This document shows positions 46,871 through 58,560 of a stretch of 64,000 nucleotides of DNA, one piece after another. The notes beneath the pieces were generated by a model. That model was not told the DNA's origin and ran no database searches. It saw nothing but the letters and a program-made list of their open reading frames with translations. Origin of the DNA: Pelecanus crispus. Taxonomy: Eukaryota > Chordata > Aves > Pelecaniformes > Pelecanidae. Made by a program: the position numbers and the translations under genes. Each line of letters starts with the position of its first letter. Position 1 is the stretch's first letter. The stretch covers positions 122,246,309 to 122,310,308 of the forward strand of contig NC_134643.1 in the NCBI RefSeq assembly GCF_030463565.1, in the 5' to 3' direction.

Positions 46871-49079
46871 GGCACTGTGCTTCCTGCTGATGCCACCGCA
46901 TAGTCTGTGCTGTGCTGGGGGTGTGCATCCTATGGATATATCCTATATCCTGTGCATCCTCCCTGCACCTGTACGCACTCACTATACACCCCACCCAAGG
47001 CATAAAATTATTTTAAAAATTCAGAGTAATTTCTATCTCACTTTTTGAGATGATTATTTGAAGATATATGTGAGTGAGATCTCCTTTGCACAGGTTTACT
47101 TGCAAAGAAATAAGTCAGGCTTGCTGGTTGTACTGGTGCCTCCGTTTGCTTTCTTCAAAGGCTTTTTCAGCAGTATTTGTTTGGTGAAGGCAGGTTTGTC
47201 CAGGCCAGGATGGACAAGCAACTTTTCCATCACACCAGCATCTCTCATATCCAAATGTACCCTGGCCTCGCTGCGAGGACACTGCATCTCTGTGAGCGTT
47301 AACAGGTTGGCTAATAGAAAGAGAGGGAGGGAAATTATAAAAAGCAAACTACTACAGTGTCATTTGCAGCAACACGAGGCTGGTCATTCCCACTATTCGG
47401 TGTGTTCGCTTTTCCTGTTCTGCCAAATCTTTCTCGTCAACAGGCACAGGAATCATTTTATTGACTGTTTTCCGAGGCAAAGGCTGTGGTGCCTGCCTTG
47501 CTTCTCCACGTTATTCCTCCAGCAGTACTCTCAAAGGGGCTTCACTTCCCCACACCACCGAATGACCACGTATGGGAGAGATGTGTGGGGAAATTTGGAC
47601 ATCATGCCACTCAGCATGAAAAAACCTAAGCAACATAGATAGCTAAATCCCATTTAACAAAGTGTCTTGAGGACCTGAGGTTCTTCTTCATGCTGACTTG
47701 CAGACACTGTCTCTACTGGGAAGCTCACACAAAATCAGAGCTGCAACGTGCAGCACCGTAGTTATCCCATACCAATCTGCCACGTGAATTCCTTACACCG
47801 CACCGACTTCCCGTTGCAGATGAGCCTTAGGTCCCACACGCCTGTCTTGCCCTCCACTGTGGCCACCTAAGCCACTTACACCTCTGACCCCTGGTGAAGC
47901 GATGCCTGTGCGGCGCCGCAGATCGGCGCCCAAAGCTGCCGGTTCAAGCATCCCCCTCCAGCACGTGTTCCCCTCTGCAAATCCTGAAAGAAAAACCACA
48001 GTCGAGACCTACCACTGAAAAGATTGTTTTGCCTGAAGTACCAGGAATCCCAGCATGGCCAGCAGTGCAGGACAGGTTAGGACCACAAGCCATGCAGCAC
48101 AGAAAGTGGGGTTTCAGCTCCCCGCTTCCCCAGGCATTCAGTCCACACCGGGCTGGACCCGGGGTGGTGGTGGTCAGTCCTTGTGCTGGTAAAGGTCCAG
48201 CTCATGGCTTCTCCCGCGTTTAAGCAAAACTGAACTTTGCCGAGGCAAGAAGAAGACATAGCTCTGTCCCAGGAGGAGGGTGGGAGCGGGGAGTGGGGCA
48301 GGGAGCTGGAGCAGCAGTGGGAAGACGGGATGCACTGAGAGGACTCACAGCATCATCCCACAGAGCCAGAGGGTGGTTAAATCATATTTTTTCAAACTTA
48401 CTAGCTTGCTGCCAAAAAAACCCAGACAAACAAAGAAGATGTTTTTATCCTAATTTAGGAGTAGCCAGGCACTTACTCCTTACCACATACAACTTGTGTT
48501 TCAGTTTAGCAGGTTCTTCAGTGCTTTGCTGAATCCATAGGGCAGGCTGGGATTTTCAAAGGAACCTAAGGGAGCCAAATAGCCATTCTCCATTTAATTG
48601 CAGTGGGATCCGAGTGCCAAATTCTCTTCAGGTTACTCTGAAAATCCTGCCTCTCGTACCTATGCATGCAGTGGCTTTGCGCACTGGCTGTCGGGCTACA
48701 CAAAGATGGAAAGAGTCGACATCTTAGATTTGCATCCTCTGGTCTCAGGACTGGATCCCAGACCCCCCCATTCCCTTTTGGCATCTGGGATGGCCCCGTT
48801 TCCTTTCTCTGCGGACAGGGGGGGGTTTCTTCCTACATACAGCAAGCGGACATGGAAATTGCCCGCGCTGCAAGGCGGTCGTGCCAGCAGAAAGCAGACC
48901 AGGTGAAGGGGGGAACAGTACCCCTCTGTGCTCTCCATAAAGGGGGAGAGAGGCTTTGTCTCCCGGCGCCTCCTGTTTTCGCAGGTGCTCTAGGAACTTG
49001 GCTGCAGGACGCCAGCCCGCCACATCTATTACCTTTTGGATGCCTATAATTAATCATTCATCCCTTTCTGGGCAGGGAG

Positions 49080-49720
49080 AATGGGAGTTTCGCCCGGCGC
49101 GGCCCCGGCCCTGGCTGCCTCCCCACCAGCCCATTCGGCCGGTTTGTTCCCTTTCAGCCCCGCTCTTCCTGCCGCTTTCTGCCCCCTCAATGGGGAAGGA
49201 GCGAAACCGGATGGCTGGCTTCAGCGCGGGGAAATGACTTCAGAGCCACCTTTGTTTCTCCCCTCGTTTCTTTGCCCGCACTTGGCCGTGTGTCGCTATG
49301 AAAGGGCTCGTTTGAAGCCGTCTGGGACATCCAATAAGCGGCGCGGCTTCGGCCAGAAACGCTCGCATCTTTTCGGGCCGAGGGAGAGGCTGAGCCAAGC
49401 TGCCAACTTTCTGCAGCACAACTGACCATGACATCGGGCATTGTGTTTGAAATTAGCCACAGGCTTCCAAGCAAATTGTCCTTTTGGATTGTATCGGTGT
49501 AAGCCCTCCATAGCGTTTGGCTTTGGCTGCTGACTCTAGAAAGCCTCCAAGAATATTTCTTGCTCTCGTGAGGAAAGCCAAAGCTTTGAAATGGATTTTA
49601 TACACTAGCGTGTGTGATTTCACAGCTCGCTGGCGTGACTTTATTTTGTGAAAGACTAAATACTATTTTGCACACATCTTCCATCATGTAACGTTGTTAA
49701 AGTGAGCATTTGATTTGCTT
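49080..49720. promoter_or_regulatory. CpG-rich block joined to an AT-rich conserved-looking element
   Basis: CpG-rich sequence at 49,080-49,400 passes into a single-copy, low-complexity-free segment at 49,400-49,720. That segment has a SOX-type GGGCATTGTG followed by GAAATTAG (about 49,436-49,455), a second AAATTGTC (about 49,472) and an AT-rich stretch up to the TTGATTTGC at about 49,709. The pattern is typical of developmental enhancers; conservation is not tested. Confidence 0.35.
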
Positions 49721-52439
49721 ATTTCAAGCTGTTTGACAAAGAAAACAAAAACCTTCTAACTTTTTTTCCTCATTTATTTTCAGTGAGTTAAAACTGTGGG
49801 TAACTCTACATTTTGCATTAAGGTGTTCTGTGCTAAGAGTGTAGCCAACTGTTACAAGGTGATATACTTGTACTTCTATTATTCTTCTGTATTTTTTACT
49901 AAAACATCCCAAGCAGCTGCTGAAGCATGCAGCAAAATATAAATATTCACTCAACATAATTATTTGCAACTGAGGTTTGAGTTTGCTTTTTGAGTAGCCA
50001 CATTTTAACAGAAACAATAACTGTGTTTGAATTAGAAATGACTTTCAATCCGCCTTTTGCAAAGCTGCTGTGCTCATCTGCCTGCATTTTGACAATGGAT
50101 TATTAATATGAAAACAAGAGAAAAAACCAAGAATTTGCCACAGCTACCACATACATCACCCTCTTTGCTAACCCCACAGGGTATATTAGCTCAGGTATAC
50201 GCCTGTCCTGGTGACGTGCTGAATTCCCATCTCTTCCCCAATATAGCATAAAAAAAGGCTTGAACTTAGGCACCATATTTAGAGCGTGTGTGCAATACCC
50301 ACAGAGGGGCGGGTGCCACAGCCCCTGCGGTGGTCCTGGCATGGTGAGAGGGGACCCAGAGCCACTTCGGTGGCCTGTACGCCCATAGCAGCTCCCCCAA
50401 AAGCAGTGGGACCCCTCGACAGGTCTCCCTGGTGGCAGGACCCGCCAGGGAGGGAGCAGGGCAGCCAGGCTGTATCACAGCTTTATGAGCATCCAGAAAA
50501 TGCCAGGCAAGAGCTGACTTATAAATAGGAGGCAGCCGGTATCGCTTCCTCCCCCGGGTGTCATTCTCCCCTCTCCCCACAACATTAATTTGCCTGTTTC
50601 TTTCCTATTTTTTCTCCTTCTGCCTTCTGTCGAGTAGGGTGGCCAATTCGGTCACCCACCACAAACGCCTTTTTTTTGCTGTAATCAAGAAGGTGACTTG
50701 AACACAATGAGTAAGGCCAGCCCTGGCCCAGGTTTGCCAAGTCTGTGCCGACAGAAGAGGCTGTGTGCCATGCCTATAAGCGTGCCAGGAGCTAGCCTGC
50801 AAGCGTGAGAGTCTGAGAGGAGACCCCTGCTTTCTTTTTGAGGGTTTTTCTTTCTTTCATTCATTCTTTCTTTTCCTCTTGGGGATCTGGGAAATGCAAG
50901 GAAGGGGGAGGGATGGTAGCGACCAGGATTGAACTCTTGCAACAATAACTCAAACCTGTTGGATTTTAATGCACTTTTATTCAGGGATGAAAAATACGCT
51001 TCTAGGAGAAAAAAAAAAAAAACAACAAAACAACCCTGCAATGAAGCAGAAGTCTAAGCAGTAATTTTTCAGCTTTGAGCCTGGTGCATTATATTGAGCA
51101 GTATATGGGCTTTTGCAATTCCCTTGGAGAAGGAGAAGGCAAAATCGTGTGTGCATGCCCAGAGCTCCTCTCCCAGGCCAGAAGACCCCACTCCCCACCT
51201 GGGACCCTCAGGGTGCTGCCACCAGAGAAGTGGTTGTGAACAGGGTGTGAAACAGAGAAGCAGGAAAAGAGGACGAGGAAAGCCCTATAAGCTTAGTCCT
51301 CACCCCCGCCCTGGCTTCACTCGGTACAAGGAGGAAAAGGATCTCATTTCACCACGGGTCCCGATATCGCTTCCTCTGGCCAGGGACTCCCAACAGGAAG
51401 AGTTTGTTCCCTACAAGGTCCTCACCCACCCCAGTGCCCTTCTTCTCCTGTCAAAGGGAAGTTTGCCCATGTGATGGACAGTGTGTTCAGAAAAAGAACA
51501 TCCTTGGGAACTTCAGTCCCAGCACCTTCTTGGAGGGATTCTCATCCTGTTTTCTACCGTCTGCAGGATGCTCATTAGTTTTTTCCTCTGTGCTAAATTT
51601 CTGCACAGGTTTTGGCGAGGAGCCCCAGGAGAATACAGAGTATGTTACTGTTTTCAAAACAAGCACTGAACCCTGGAAGCGCAATCTCCTGGAGCGTGAG
51701 GTCTGCTCTCCCTCTGCCTGCTTGCAGTCGGAGCAAAGTTTCTGTTCATGGGTCTTGCCTCTTCAACCAGCAGTAAAACACCACCACTGGGCAAAAAGAC
51801 AGAAAGTGCTTCTGAGGGAAGAGTCTCCGATTTACCGGTTGTCAGAGCACAAGGGATTTTTGGAAGCAGGGAAGGGGGGCTGATGGGTGCCCCTGGCAGT
51901 CTCTCACCCATGTGTTTTTCAGGATTTGTTAGCAGCTCTTGTCTCAGCCCCACCTGCAACTCCTTTGCTTCTCAGAAGGATTTTGTATGTTATGAGCCCA
52001 AAGCCATTGCTGGACGTGAAGCGATCTCCCACGTGTTTAAACTGTCAGACAGAAGCATATAGAAGAGTCCTTCAAAACCCGCCCGCGTGCATTTCCTCGC
52101 TGAAAAACCTTGCTGAAAACACACCCGGGGCTCCTTCCCCTTGGGCGCCGCGCCAGAGAGCAACCACGGGCTCTCGCTGCCGGTGACCGCGCACCCTCGG
52201 CCCGACTTCGCACCTTCCCTTCCCCAGCCCCGCAGCCTGCGCCCTCGCAGCAGCGGGCTCTGCACGGGGAGAAGGCGAAATACGGGGAGCCCTGACTGCA
52301 CGCCGCGGCCTCCCAAGAGCACGGGAGTCCCTTGCTGAAGGCATTCAGCGGGCAACCGAGAGGCAGCTGCGGCCGTAGCCTCCCGCTCCTGCTTTTTGCG
52401 GGTATTTCTGCGGGCCCGTTCTCCCACGGAAAGTCCCTT

Positions 52440-52960
52440 CCCGTCAGAAGCAGGCCCCTCGGAACACCGTTAGCTCGGACCTCCCCTCCCCACGGCGCAA
52501 AACCAGACAGGCGGACACGGGGGAACGCAAAGGCCGGCCGGGCCCGGCGCGCCGGGGAAGCGAGCGGCGAGGCGGCGGCGGCGGCGAGGGCGGGAGGGCG
52601 GGCGGCGCCCCGGGAGGCGGTGGCGGGAGGAGGCGCAGCCAATGAGCGCCCGCTCCCCGCCGCGCCCGCCCTCCCATTGGCCAGCGCCAGCGCCGAGCGG
52701 GCGCGCCGGATTTAAAGGGCCCGCGGCGCCATCGCCCCTCTCCCCGCAGCCCCGGCCGGCGGCTCCGCGCCCCGCGCTCCGGAGCGGCGTGGGCCGAGGA
52801 CACCGAGCGGGTCTGCCGGGAAAAGCGGCTTTCGGGGTGCCGCTGCGCACGGGCTCGGTGCCTCGCCTTTCGCCGCGGGGTTGTAACTCCGCAGCGCTCC
52901 GCCCGTGCGAACCCTGCAGCGGCAACCGTAGGGTCGCAGCAGAAAAAACCGCCCCACCAT
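52440..52960 (+). promoter_or_regulatory. Orphan CpG-island promoter with CCAAT and TATA-like boxes
   Basis: This is a compact, very CpG-rich block in otherwise ordinary flank. On the + strand a CCAAT box (CAGCCAATGAG, core 52,639-52,643), an inverted CCAAT (CCCATTGGCC, core 52,676-52,680) and TTTAAA (52,711-52,716) lie at roughly -100, -63 and -28 of a start predicted near 52,740. The order and spacing are those of a classical promoter. I see no bHLH or other recognisable frame downstream and no strong splice donor, so the transcript may be a lncRNA or the first exon of a gene beyond the window. CpG density begins to rise from about 52,150. Confidence 0.6.
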
Positions 52961-55900
52961 TATTCGTACATCCCCTCCTTCTTTTGTCAGTGACGGGCTC
53001 GGCAGTCTTAACCCTGTAATGTTTAATAAGTATACAAAAAATCTTAATAATATTTAGCTGCTGAAGGTGCAATGCCTTACTTTTCTCAGCTTGCAGGCAT
53101 CCCATAGCCAGCTTTCGTGCCTGGCAGATGAAGCGTGCGGGTAGCGTGGCTGTGACCTGCCAGAGGAAGGTGGCGGGGAGAGCGGGGTGGCGTTCTGCAT
53201 TTAAATCCGTGAGGCTAAATAAAGATAGTGCTGGAGTCCCTGAGAGAAAGGACGCATCCTCTAAGAACAGCTTGGAGACCAAATAAATCAGCGCGTCGTC
53301 CCTGCTGCCGGCACGGCCAGCATTTATGAAAAAGAAACGGTGACTTTGTCCGACGCAGTGAATTAAACTTCAAGGCTAGTCCAGATGGTTATTGTACAAC
53401 TTGGGTGGTGGCAGGATCCGAGATGCAGGTTGGGCAGCTTGAACAGCTTCAGGGAAAGGCTTGCCAAGCATTCACTGCCTGCCTGGGCGCGCTTGCCGGC
53501 ACCATTGATATGGGCAGGACATCGCCGGGCACTCAGAAAGCTCCATGCGCTTTCAGAGTTGTGCACACGTTACAGTACTTCTAGGAATAAAAAGTCTCTG
53601 GAGTTGATCTGGAGGCTTTTGCTGCAATAGGAGTAAAAGACTCCAGGAACACAGCCTCTGAACATAAAATGAAAGGCAGCTCTTCAAAGCCCAACTCACT
53701 AGAAGCCTCTTTCCTGCCATTGTGCTCCTGCTCAGGTCATCTCGCAGCCGATTCTGCATCAACAGGCGCTGTTTGTTACAGTTCTCGCTTCTCTGCTTTT
53801 GCAATGGAATCACCAATGCTTTTTATTATAAAAATTTGCAAACATTTGCTAATAAAGATAGTAGCAAGATGAAATTTTCGCATGCTTCACATGCAGGGAT
53901 TTTGAAGTCCTTTTAAAGTTGGCATAATTTTTTTTCTGTATTCCTACAAGTGAGGCAGTGGGTAAGAAGAAGCACTTAAAGGAGACATCTGAAATGATTA
54001 GGGCCAGGGATTGCCATCAGCCCTCTGTTTGATGCTAAGAACAAATCCAAAGTGGCTGCTGGGCAGCCTGGGAGAAGTTCAAAACCTAAATTAGTCTTTA
54101 AACACAGGGGGTATAAATATTATTATTTTTTACCTTATTTGGGACTGCTATGGCTACCAGTTAGGCTGCTGGGTACATGCTTCATTGTAATCTCTTTTAG
54201 TTTGGTCAGAACTAAAAGCACATGGAACAACTTTTTATTGATGTTTTCGAAACAAGCCTCTACATCAGGTTTCTGTGGGTATCTTCCAACTCACCAGCAT
54301 CCTCATTGCCTTCTGTTGGCATTTAGCCTGAGTCAGTTCCAATGAAAAAACAACTCAAAACTTAAGCCAGCCTTGCCGAGGCTAGCTCTGTTGCCCTGTC
54401 TGATCCAAAGTAATGTAAATAAGTCTAATGCTGTGGCACAGTTCAGAGAAAATGGCCATGAAGTTATAGAATTACCTGGATGGATGGATGGATGGATGGA
54501 TGGATGACTTCATAAGACATTATTGATTTATTAAACAGCATTCAACATTTGGGGGCTGTGGAGTTCTGAAGGCTTCACTTCTGAGACAAAACTAGCTGGT
54601 TTCTTTCCTGTTCCTTTAATTAGAGCATTAATCTCATTCCCTACCAGTTTTCCTTAGAGTGGCCCTTGGAAACCACCAGGACAAAATCCTTTGCTCTTGC
54701 TGAGTCAGGTTCCTGCTTAAAGAGCAGAGTCTCCAGCCACCACGCAGCCAATTCCTCGCCTATGGCAAGATTACAGTGTGCAGCAGGACACGATGGTTTT
54801 ATAAAGTAAATAAAGTGACTTTTGTCAAAGCCAGTGTGAGGCAACCTAGCAATGTAAATTAATTAATTAAAATGCCTCACAGCAGTCACACAACTACTTG
54901 CAAAAGAGGCGGCTCAAACAGGATAAAAATAAAAAGCATCTGTGCAACGTCTTAGAGACACTGATTTGGAGGGGACTATTGAAAATCCCTGGGAAGGTTC
55001 ACTCTGAATAAATCATTCAATCCTGGAGCATATGTGTGCTCCTGGTTATGGAAATACAGTACATAGCTGGCTCTAAACGGCAGGAATCGTAGGAGATTCT
55101 GGGAGACAACAGCAGAAATACAAGCCACAACTTTTGGAGCTGCATCTACATCTAAAAAAAAAGACCCTCTTCTGTTTGTGCTTGATGTAGACAAAAATTT
55201 ATGGCCCCCTGGGTCACACTGGCTTTGTCCTTTCTAGAAGTGGCTAATAAATCACAATGATTTCACTCTGATCAATTGACACCAGTCTCGCTGTAGCCAC
55301 CCTGAACAAACAACAAAACGGGAAGAAAAATGTACGTGAAACAAATAAAGTGTTTGATTCTGAACTGAAAGGCTATATGTAAAGAGAAAAGAAGGAAAGA
55401 AATGAAAAGATGAGGCTCAGATTATCTTCTACTCCTCAAGATTTTTAGACTCGTGGAAGGAGATTACAAAACACCTATATTGAGCTATGTAATTTTTTTA
55501 TGCTAGCATTATTGGGATTTTTTTAGAGCACTTCCGTTGGGAACTGATTATAGAGAGATCACCAGTCAGTGCGAGCAGCTTTTTCACCTTAAATAATGCT
55601 CAAAGCCTGACAGATTTGTGCAATAGCCTCTGACTTCCGGTTTTCTGGGGCTCAGAGTGGCATTTTGCAAGTCACTTGAATGTTCATGTGATAAAAATAA
55701 TGTTCTCTTTTCTTTCAGTGGTTTTATAATAAATTCCAAAATATTGTCTTAGGTCAGTTCCTCGGGGCAATTCCTACAGAAAACTCCATGGGGCCTCCTG
55801 GTGGAATATCTCCTGTGCATACCTATTCCCTTGTGTTGGTCCTGGTGAAGGCAACCACAAAAGTTTTCGCTTGGCACAGAGAAAGAGAAGGTCTGAGGCA

Positions 55901-56703
55901 AACCTAAGCACAGCAGAGAACTGATTGTGCAGTTTCAGCTGGGACTCTGAGAGAGCTCTGCTGCCTGCACGGAAAACGTACCCGCATAAAGGGATCGTCC
56001 CTAACTCGTGACAAGCGAGGCTATCACTTGCAGACTTTGTGCTGGAGCAGGAAACAATCTTTCTGACATCCTGAGCTTGGACTATTGTGAAAATACAGGG
56101 CAAGACCTTGTGCTCAGCCCAGTAGATGCAGAGAAGCCAGTTCAGAGAGCAGAGGACAGATCAGATGGATTTGCAGAAGATGTGCTGCATCCTTCAGTAT
56201 CAGTCACCATTGGATGACGGCTTCCTGGTCTGATATATCACACACTCTTGTTGTGGACCAGCTCCGAGTATTGAAGGCTGGATCTGGCATCTGCCGGATC
56301 AGGAAAACACCTTGTAGCTAGCCCATCGTAAAAAGCCTGCCTTACATGTAGGTTAGGAAAGGTATGTGTGAGGAGACCAGGGAGGCTCCCCAACTCCAGC
56401 TGTGAATGCACATAGGAACATTTCACTGGAGCGGCAAAATTTTCTGTTTGGTTTTGTCTACCCATCACTATAACCTTCACTTTGCTCACATTCAGTGACA
56501 GCATCTTCCCTTCACCCATGAAGGAGCTCACTGAGGTTTGAGGATGTCTCAGCTGTGCCAAGGAGACCACGTAGGATGTAGAAGAGGCACGGCTGCATGC
56601 CACCTGAATAGGGTAGCTACTTGACTCTGTTGTGACCGACAAAGCCATATTCAGTACTTGTGGATGCTTTCATATGGCCAGAGAGAAAATTAATCCTTAT
56701 GGA
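52961..56703. other. Non-coding segment downstream of the orphan promoter
   Basis: AT-rich unique sequence with the (GGAT)7 microsatellite. Any transcript from the promoter at 52.7 kb would run through here. I cannot define exons; AATAAA-like hexamers are frequent and uninformative. Confidence 0.5.
54478..54506 (+). repeat. (GGAT)7 microsatellite
   Basis: Seven perfect GGAT units; likely polymorphic. Confidence 0.9.
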
Positions 56704-56971
56704 ACAGGGAACTGGGTTTGTTTAGCCTGGGGAAGGAAAGCCTGAGGAGAGACTAATAGCAGTCTCCTGCTGCTTAACCTGGTGGCTAGAGAAAACATGG
56801 AGCCAGACTCATCTCAGAGGCATGCAGCAGAAGGACAAGAGGCAGTGGACCAAAATCACCAAAGCCCTGAGCACTCTGATTAAACACCAAAGTTAGCCCT
56901 GCTTAGAATGAGAGGTTGGACCACAGACCTCCCGAGGTCCCTTCCCACCTCAATTTTTTATGATTCCGTGA
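56704..56971 (+). mobile_element. Old, internally deleted CR1 LINE fragment
   Basis: Recognisable CR1 3'-end blocks on the + strand in order: GTTTAGCCTGGGGAAGG with GCCTGAGGAGAGAC, then ATGGAGCCAGACTCATCTCAGAGG, then GCCCTGAGCACTCTGAT, AAGTTAGCCCTGCTT, GAGGTTGGACCACAGACCTCC, GAGGTCCCTTCC and a decayed TATGATTCCGTGA tail. The stretch normally lying between the GGACAAGAGGC block and GCCCTGAGC is missing, so the copy has an internal deletion as well as 5' truncation. Its divergence is much greater than that of the 19.4-kb copy. Confidence 0.85.
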
Positions 56972-57532
56972 CTACAGATGACAATCTGCAGCCATGTCCT
57001 CTAAATCCACGTTGGTTAGCAGTTAACTTCTGCTGTGATGCATGCTGGTTTTTAGCCTTTCCATACCTGTGAGCTTTAAAAAAAAAAGTCATTGCTATTA
57101 AATTTCAGATTTTCTCGCTGTCCACATGGCCCAAATCAGTACTTCAGAAACTTTGTATGACAGCTTAAGAAGAACTATTTTAATACAGTCAACACAATGA
57201 AAACTAATCAGAGTGAAGAAATGCTGTATACCACTGCAACACTTTGAAATATGAATAACTTGTGACACTCACTCACCTAATAACATGTAGTTGCAGTCCC
57301 TGCTCAGCAGCTATGGAAGGTATTATAACACCACTAGCGGGGGAAATAAGTAAGACCCTGTTTATGTGTGGTTTTCACTATATCAGTCTATTTCTTCTGT
57401 GATGGAAAAGCCTAGGGATCTGTTTAAATGCAGGCTTTTGGTAAAGGAAAGGAAACCCAAACTGCTGGTATTTGTTCCTGGGGAGTTTGAGTGTCTCTTT
57501 CAATTGGTCTCCCTGCAGGAATCTGCAAGGTT

Positions 57533-57549
57533 GTTTTTTTTTTTTTTTA
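57533..57549 (+). repeat. Poly(T) tract
   Basis: 17 T; a run of about 17 A follows 90 bp later (57,631-57,647), so the two could pair as inverted homopolymers. Confidence 0.85.
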
Positions 57550-58189
57550 CATTTCTGGCAAAATAATGACAGACTGAGGCTCCTTGGGCATAATTCAGTA
57601 ATTATGAATTAGGGCCATCTTCTGGGAAGGAAAAAAAAAAAAAAAAAGAAAACAGAAACTGCAAAAAGCCCATCTCTCTGAATTGAATATACTTGGAAAA
57701 AAATTCTGCATGGGCTTCCAGATTCAAGCAAACTAAAGACATCTTCCAGATACTTCTTTTTTCCAAAGAAATTTCCTGACTGACATATGTAAGATCAATG
57801 AAACAATACCACAGTAATAATACAATTGATCCTGCTGCAGTAATGAAATTGTAAGTAGAAAGACAGCAGGCAGAAGACCTCAGACTTTCACTTGAAACAA
57901 AATATTCAGCCTTATTTAGCCTGTGGGTTTTTTTTTTTTATGTCAGGTTTTTGAGTGGAAAAGTAGCCCCACTTGTCAATCAGCTAACTTGCAGCGCTAA
58001 TAGATTCTGGTGTTTAGGGGGTCAGTGCAGAATTTAATTTAACAACTTACAATACGCCCACATGCCCAGAAAATGTGGACAGCTTGATAGGGTTCACTGA
58101 GCCAAAGAAGTAAGACCAAAACAGTGCATTAATGTATAGGGGAAGAATAGTTGCAATCAGTTCCCTTGTGAATTGGACAGAGAACTTGG

Positions 58190-58560
58190 AGATGAAGCAA
58201 TTATCAGCCATCGGGGATTAATAGTAAAGTGTGAATGCCAAGCTGTATATGTTAGGGGCAGAATATGTTGCCTATAGAAAACAACAAAGAGCGTTTCTTA
58301 CTATTAAGTGAGATTAAACGTAATGGCCTGATTTAATCACAAAGGCAGAATTAAATTCAGATGGCAACTTCAAAGTGGACACATGCACAGAGCCTACTGC
58401 ATACATTTACATATAGCTGGCATAGCTTGGCTTGCATCACAATGGGAGAAAGTTTCTTTGGCCACTTAAACAATTTTCTATTCTTGGCTTTTTGTTAACA
58501 TTCACTGTATTTAGCCCTAAATTGCTTTTAGTTAATAAGACGGAGCTAAGAGTTATATTT
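58190..58560. promoter_or_regulatory. Candidate enhancer with SOX/TCF and homeodomain cores
   Basis: GGGATTAATAG (about 58,214), ACAACAAAG (58,281-58,289), AGATTAAACG and the palindrome TGATTTAATCA (58,329-58,339), running directly into CACAAAGG, are packed in about 130 bp. The sequence is AT-rich, single-copy and without coding signal. Confidence 0.3.

Larger units (their letters stand above)
44235..52150. other. Non-coding 3' flank between LTR and orphan CpG island
   Basis: Unique sequence with CpG-rich patches at 46.27-46.87 and 49.08-49.40 kb and AT-rich conserved-looking DNA at 49.40-50.10 kb. No reading frame has recognisable protein content. Confidence 0.5.

Noticed and set aside
52642-53019. 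125-codon + frame across the orphan CpG island as an OLIG1 or other protein
   Set aside because: No bHLH or other motif; Pro/Arg/Ala composition follows from GC content, and the ATG lies upstream of the predicted start site.
56238-56648. 136-codon minus-strand frame with a reverse-transcriptase-like LNVSKVKVIVMG string
   Set aside because: The string loosely resembles LINE RT motifs, but no catalytic motif or neighbouring RT block is visible, so I do not call an element.
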